Assembly: GCA_964407285.1 (NCBI GenBank)
Contig: CAYOVG010000143.1
Location: forward strand, 1 to 16,138
DNA: 16,138 nt
Origin: CAYOVG01 sp964407285
GTDB lineage: Bacteria > Desulfobacterota > Syntrophobacteria > Syntrophobacterales > Syntrophobacteraceae
Reading direction: 5' to 3'
The position numbers and the translations under genes are program-made. Below the pieces are notes generated by a model. The model worked only from the letters and a program-made list of their open reading frames with translations, was not told where the DNA came from and made no database searches. Positions 14,028 through 16,138 of the stretch are shown here, piece by piece; position 1 is the first letter of the stretch, and the number at the start of each line of letters is the position of its first letter.

Positions 14028-14096
14028 ATGCCGGGCGGGAGAGACGGGAGAGACGGGAGAGACGGGAGAGGCGGGCGGGCGGAAGAAGCAGTGTAA
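14028..14096 (+). CDS. Tiny ORF (22 aa) with a strong ribosome site, doubtful
   Basis: GGAGGAG stands 4 nt before ATG 14028, and the product is MPGGRDGRDGRDGRGGRAEE then AV. The RDG string comes from the 9-bp array below it. An excellent ribosome site makes translation possible, but the peptide is pure repeat and has no known relatives that I can name. It might act as a leader for the downstream TPR gene. Confidence 0.2.
   Translation: MPGGRDGRDGRDGRGGRAEEAV
14037..14072 (+). repeat. 9-bp tandem repeat GGGAGAGAC, four copies
   Basis: Copies at 14037, 14046 and 14055 are exact; the fourth (14064-14072) has one change, GGGAGAGGC. It is purine-rich on the plus strand, about 130 bp upstream of the TPR gene. 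Confidence 0.85.
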
Positions 14097-14165
14097 GGCT
14101 TGTGAGAAAAACGGCGAAGAAACGAACCAGCCGGAGAACCGGAAGAAACAGATGTATAAATTCTA

Positions 14166-14171
14166 TATAAT
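14166..14171 (+). promoter_or_regulatory. Candidate -10 box before the TPR gene
   Basis: A perfect TATAAT lies in an AT-rich patch (14153-14176), 28 bp upstream of TTG 14199. No recognisable -35 lies 16-18 bp before it, so confidence is limited. Confidence 0.35.
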
Positions 14172-14198
14172 TTCTTAGATGATTCGAGGAGATACACG

Positions 14199-15239
14199 TT
14201 GGGCAGTCTGAAAATAAAAGAGAAGAATATCAAGACGTCAAAGGAAGACCTCATCAGCACTCCCGAACTGGTGCGTGACTGGGTGGAATCGAACGCCAAG
14301 TGGATTGCGGGAGCGCTGGCCGCGATTGCGATCGTGCTGCTCGTCGTCTGGGGAATAAGGTCCTATCAGAACGCCAGGGAAACAAACGCCCGGCAGGCGT
14401 ACTTCCAAATCACGAACAAATGGCCGGGCGGCGGGGGCAACCCGGCGAATCCGGCCGCTCCGGCCGCCGCCACGACGGACCCGACCGCCGGAAACTGGGA
14501 GGAATACATCCCGGCCGCGGAGGAATTTGTCGGCAAGTACGGCTCCACCAAGGCGGGGCTTTCGGCTCGGGTCGATCTTGTCCAGGCCTATGTCCGGTCG
14601 GGACGCTACCAGGATGCCGTCACGCAGGGACAGAAGCTGCTCGGGGACATCCCGGCAGGCGACCCCCTGGTTCCGCCCGCGGGCTACCAGGTGGCTCTGG
14701 CGTACGAGCAGCTTGGAAACCCGGACGAAGCCCTGGCCGTGTGGAACAGGGTGAAAAGCGACGGGTATTCGGTCCTGGGGCGCGAACTGCACTGGCGGGC
14801 CGGGTTGTCGTACGCAAAGCGCCGGGACTTCGCCAAAGCCGCCGAGCAGTTCGATCTGGCCATGAAAGCCGCCGGGAGCTATCCTCCGGACACGTTGATC
14901 GAAACGGAACTGGCCGCCGCTCGAGCTAAGACCGCGGCCGCGGGGGCCGGGGCCGGCGCGGGAGCCACCGGCGCGGGCGCTGCCCCTGGAACCACCGCCG
15001 CTACCCCGGAAACCTCGGCAGCTGCCCCGGAAACCGCGGGCGCTGCCCCTGGAACCGCGGGCGCGCCGGCGGGGACCACCGGCGCTGTGGGCGCCGGCGG
15101 TAACGTGAATCCCGGAACCGCCGGGCCGGCCCCAAGTGGCGCAAACGCCGGGAACGCTCCAAACACCGGCAATACCGGTCCCGCGGCCGGAACCGCGGGC
15201 CCTGCCTCCGGGAATACCAGTCCCGCCGCCGGGCGGTAG
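14199..15239 (+). CDS. YfgM-like TPR membrane protein with Gly/Ala/Pro/Thr tail
   Basis: The 346-residue protein has a short cytosolic N-terminus (STPELVRDWVESNAK), one transmembrane helix (about 35-53, WIAGALAAIAIVLLVVWGI) and an outward TPR-like region. This is the layout of the TPR_21/YfgM family, whose E. coli member is an ancillary SecYEG subunit working with periplasmic chaperones. TPR-type helices appear at about 100-235 (LVQAYVRSGRYQDAVTQGQK, ALAYEQLGNPDEALAVWNRV, AGLSYAKRRDFAKAAEQFDL). From about residue 245 the protein becomes a 100-residue Ala/Gly/Pro/Thr/Asn tail that YfgM lacks. TTG 14199 is chosen for its GAGGAG at 7-nt spacing. Function in translocation is inferred from family resemblance only. 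Confidence 0.8.
   Translation: MGSLKIKEKNIKTSKEDLISTPELVRDWVESNAKWIAGALAAIAIVLLVVWGIRSYQNARETNARQAYFQITNKWPGGGGNPANPAAPAAATTDPTAGNWEEYIPAAEEFVGKYGSTKAGLSARVDLVQAYVRSGRYQDAVTQGQKLLGDIPAGDPLVPPAGYQVALAYEQLGNPDEALAVWNRVKSDGYSVLGRELHWRAGLSYAKRRDFAKAAEQFDLAMKAAGSYPPDTLIETELAAARAKTAAAGAGAGAGATGAGAAPGTTAATPETSAAAPETAGAAPGTAGAPAGTTGAVGAGGNVNPGTAGPAPSGANAGNAPNTGNTGPAAGTAGPASGNTSPAAGR
14988..15092 (+). repeat. 21-bp in-frame tandem repeat, five units, in TPR gene tail
   Basis: Units at 14988, 15009, 15030, 15051 and 15072 encode GTTAATP, ETSAAAP, ETAGAAP, GTAGAPA and GTTGAVG. Degenerate GNTGPAA/GTAGPAS-type motifs continue to the stop. The tail is probably disordered and periplasmic. Confidence 0.8.
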
Positions 15240-15315
15240 CGCCTGTTGCGGTCGGTTAGCGCCTGTGATCGCAACAACGCGACCAGGTCGGTAGTGGCGC
15301 AAGACCGTTCCCTAC

Positions 15316-15455
15316 GGTTGCGGCTTCCGGCCGCGATGATTTGGACGGCCCCGCATTAAACAGCCGATTCCGGGCGGCAGCGTTTTGTGGGGTTGCGGCT
15401 TCCGGTCGCGACAGGACTGTCGGAATGCAACACGTCGCGACTGAAAGCCGCAACC
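15316..15455. repeat. 21-bp repeat, two direct copies and one inverted copy
   Basis: 15316-15336 and 15391-15411 differ at one base (GGTTGCGGCTTCCGG then C/T, then CGCGA). 15435-15455 is the inverted form, matching at 19 of 21 positions. The second and third copies can pair into a long hairpin with a 23-nt loop. It looks like a remnant of a dispersed palindromic element. Confidence 0.75.
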
Positions 15456-15552
15456 GCGCAAAGCCACGTAAGGCGCTCCAATCGAAATTCCCGGCATTGG
15501 CCTCGTAGCTACGATTTTATGTACTCATTTATGTACTTATACCGCATCCCAT

Positions 15553-15569
15553 GGGGTTTCGTCCCCGCC
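15553..15569. repeat. Second copy of the 17-bp GGGGTTTCGTCCCCGCC element
   Basis: All 17 bases are identical to 992-1008. The hairpin is weaker here because the upstream flank is AT instead of GC. Both copies lie between genes. Confidence 0.8.
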
Positions 15570-15603
15570 ACTACCTTTCCCGCCCTGTCCCCCCCGCCCC
15601 CCC

Positions 15604-15639
15604 AATCCTGTTAGTCCTGACAATCCTGTTAATCCTGTC
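15604..15639 (+). repeat. 9-bp tandem repeat AATCCTGTT, four copies
   Basis: AATCCTGTT (15604), AGTCCTGAC (15613), AATCCTGTT (15622) and AATCCTGTC (15631), followed by TGAAAA. AATCCTGT-type nonamer strings ending in CTGAAAA occur widely in intergenic DNA of unrelated bacteria; their function is unknown. Confidence 0.8.
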
Positions 15640-15764
15640 TGAAAACCAACCTGTCCGATCCTCCCTTCTCACCGTCTACTCTCCACGTCTACTCTCCCCA
15701 TCCACTCTCCCGGTCGGTTCCTACCGTCCCCCCCGCTTAACGCCGGAATCGCCGAATAAGTGTC

Positions 15765-15792
15765 TTGATTAAAACCTCATAGAATGTAATAT
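15765..15792 (+). promoter_or_regulatory. Candidate promoter for the STAS gene
   Basis: TTGATT (15765-15770) and TAATAT (15787-15792) are 16 bp apart in an AT-rich segment about 150 bp before ATG 15939. A second AT-rich box, TATAAT at about 15814, could serve instead. Confidence 0.4.
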
Positions 15793-15938
15793 GCTGTGGA
15801 GTAAGTGGAGCAATATAATTTATGAGACCCTGGACCATGGAGAAGAAGCGAACAACCACGCAAACGGCGAAGCGGTTTTCTGGCTTTCAGAACCTTTAAA
15901 GGCAATTCGACAGTATCGTATCATGGGAGTGGGAAAAG

Positions 15939-16138
15939 ATGGAATTCACATGCGGTAAGCAGGGCAATGCTTTTGTGATCAATGTCAGCGGAAGGTTGGA
16001 CGTGGCCACGGCCCCCGTTTTCGAGAAGGAATGCAACCAGTGCATCGAACAGGGTGAGACCCGGGTGATCATGGATCTCAAGGGGCTCGAATACATCAGC
16101 AGCGCGGGCCTGAGATCGATCCTTGCGTTTGCGAAGAA
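15939..16138 (+). CDS. STAS-domain anti-sigma factor antagonist, C-terminal part beyond window
   Basis: The first 66 residues are present: MEFTCGKQGNAFVINVSGRL then DVATAPVFEKECNQCIEQGE, and VIMDLKGLEYISSAGLRSIL then AFAK. The D-L-x-x-L-x-Y-I-S-S-A-G-L-R segment is the STAS signature of SpoIIAA/RsbV-like proteins, in which the second Ser is phosphorylated by a partner kinase (anti-sigma factor) and dephosphorylated by a PP2C phosphatase. It therefore belongs to a partner-switching circuit controlling a sigma factor or another output. The partners, if linked, lie downstream beyond the window. The ribosome site is GGAG about 10 nt upstream. Typical length is 100-115 aa, so about 40% is missing. 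Confidence 0.9.
   Translation, partial: MEFTCGKQGNAFVINVSGRLDVATAPVFEKECNQCIEQGETRVIMDLKGLEYISSAGLRSILAFAK

Larger units (their letters stand above)
13452..14198. other. Intergenic region, C-rich then hairpin-bearing
   Basis: About 750 bp. The first part (13560-13700) is strongly C-biased and includes two CCCGTTCCCAC words (13561 and 13588 areas) typical of a dispersed repeat. Two clear hairpins follow: CACTAC/GTAGTG (13892-13906) and a GC-rich stem at 13915-13940. The 9-bp array is at 14037-14072, and a TATAAT (14166-14171) lies 28 bp before the TPR gene. No ORF has family support. The long minus-strand frame across it is antisense to rfaE2 and reads as low-complexity. Confidence 0.5.
15240..15938. 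other. Repeat-rich intergenic region
   Basis: About 700 bp without a supported gene. It contains the 21-bp three-copy repeat (15316-15455), the second copy of the 17-bp dispersed hairpin half (15553-15569), a 9-bp array (15604-15639) and pyrimidine-rich GTCTACTCTCC repeats (about 15670-15710). It also contains a candidate promoter (15765-15792). A 25-codon ORF at 15823-15900 (MRPWTMEKKRTTTQTAKRFS then GFQNL) lies in the STAS leader but has only a distant ribosome site, so I do not call it a gene. Confidence 0.5.

Noticed and set aside
13885..14178. ORF with GET repeats and a CxxC (ending MYKFYIIS)
   Set aside because: The repeat part comes from the 9-bp array, no start codon with a ribosome site precedes it in this frame, and the good ribosome site at 14017-14023 serves a different frame.
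13061..14299. 412-codon minus-strand frame
   Set aside because: Overlaps rfaE2 antisense, then runs through low-complexity C-rich DNA and the 9-bp array; no recognisable protein.
14238..15302. 354-codon minus-strand frame
   Set aside because: Antisense to the TPR protein; its Gly/Arg/Ser repeats are the mirror of the 21-bp array.

Overview
The window is GC-rich bacterial DNA, probably a piece of a metagenome-assembled genome: it contains one run of exactly 100 N, the usual scaffold-gap placeholder. The rfaE2/hldE-type ADP-heptose gene points to a Gram-negative with heptose-containing LPS. The DUF1566 protein, the YfgM-like TPR membrane protein and the many degenerate intergenic repeats would fit a member of the former Deltaproteobacteria (Desulfobacterota), but this placement is a low-confidence inference.

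Layout. (1) 1-679, minus: the N-terminal 226 residues of DprA/Smf, cut by the window edge. (2) 680-1213: divergent intergenic region with a 25-copy degenerate 7-bp array, a hairpin and a good -10 box. (3) 1214-3064, plus: a peptidase-U32-family protein (relative of TrhP/YegQ/RlhA) enlarged by three low-complexity inserts, two of them clear tandem repeats. (4) 3136-6369, minus: a DUF4062-NACHT-HEAT STAND protein, a bacterial NLR-like ATPase of the kind found in anti-phage defence. Its C-terminal array of near-identical 34-residue repeats contains the assembly gap. (5) 6370-8393: accessory stretch with a possible PIN-domain relic, an orphan terminase-small-subunit-like HTH protein and scattered repeats. 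(6) 8394-8693, minus: ABM-domain monooxygenase. (7) 9075-10599, plus: ThiD followed by an alpha/beta hydrolase. (8) 11026-11991, plus: DUF1566 protein, then TrmL. (9) 12109-13451, plus: an ORF interrupted by an in-frame TGA next to a hairpin, a GNAT-like protein, and RfaE2 overlapping it by 41 nt. (10) 13452-14198: non-coding, with hairpins and a 9-bp array. (11) 14199-15239, plus: membrane-anchored YfgM-like TPR protein with a repeat-built Gly/Ala/Pro/Thr tail. (12) 15240-15938: repeat-rich intergenic region. (13) 15939-end, plus: start of a STAS anti-anti-sigma factor.

Most genes are ordinary housekeeping functions: DNA uptake processing, RNA modification, thiamine, LPS heptose and envelope. 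The strongest candidate for something new is the NACHT protein. Its adjacent repeat units are about 90-95% identical in DNA, yet every codon that differs among the core units changes the amino acid, and changes cluster at fixed repeat positions. That resembles the rapidly diversifying recognition arrays of fungal NLRs. A second theme is the number of independent tandem arrays: units inside genes are all multiples of 3 bp (18, 21, 48, 102), while the intergenic ones include frame-breaking units (7 and 23 bp).
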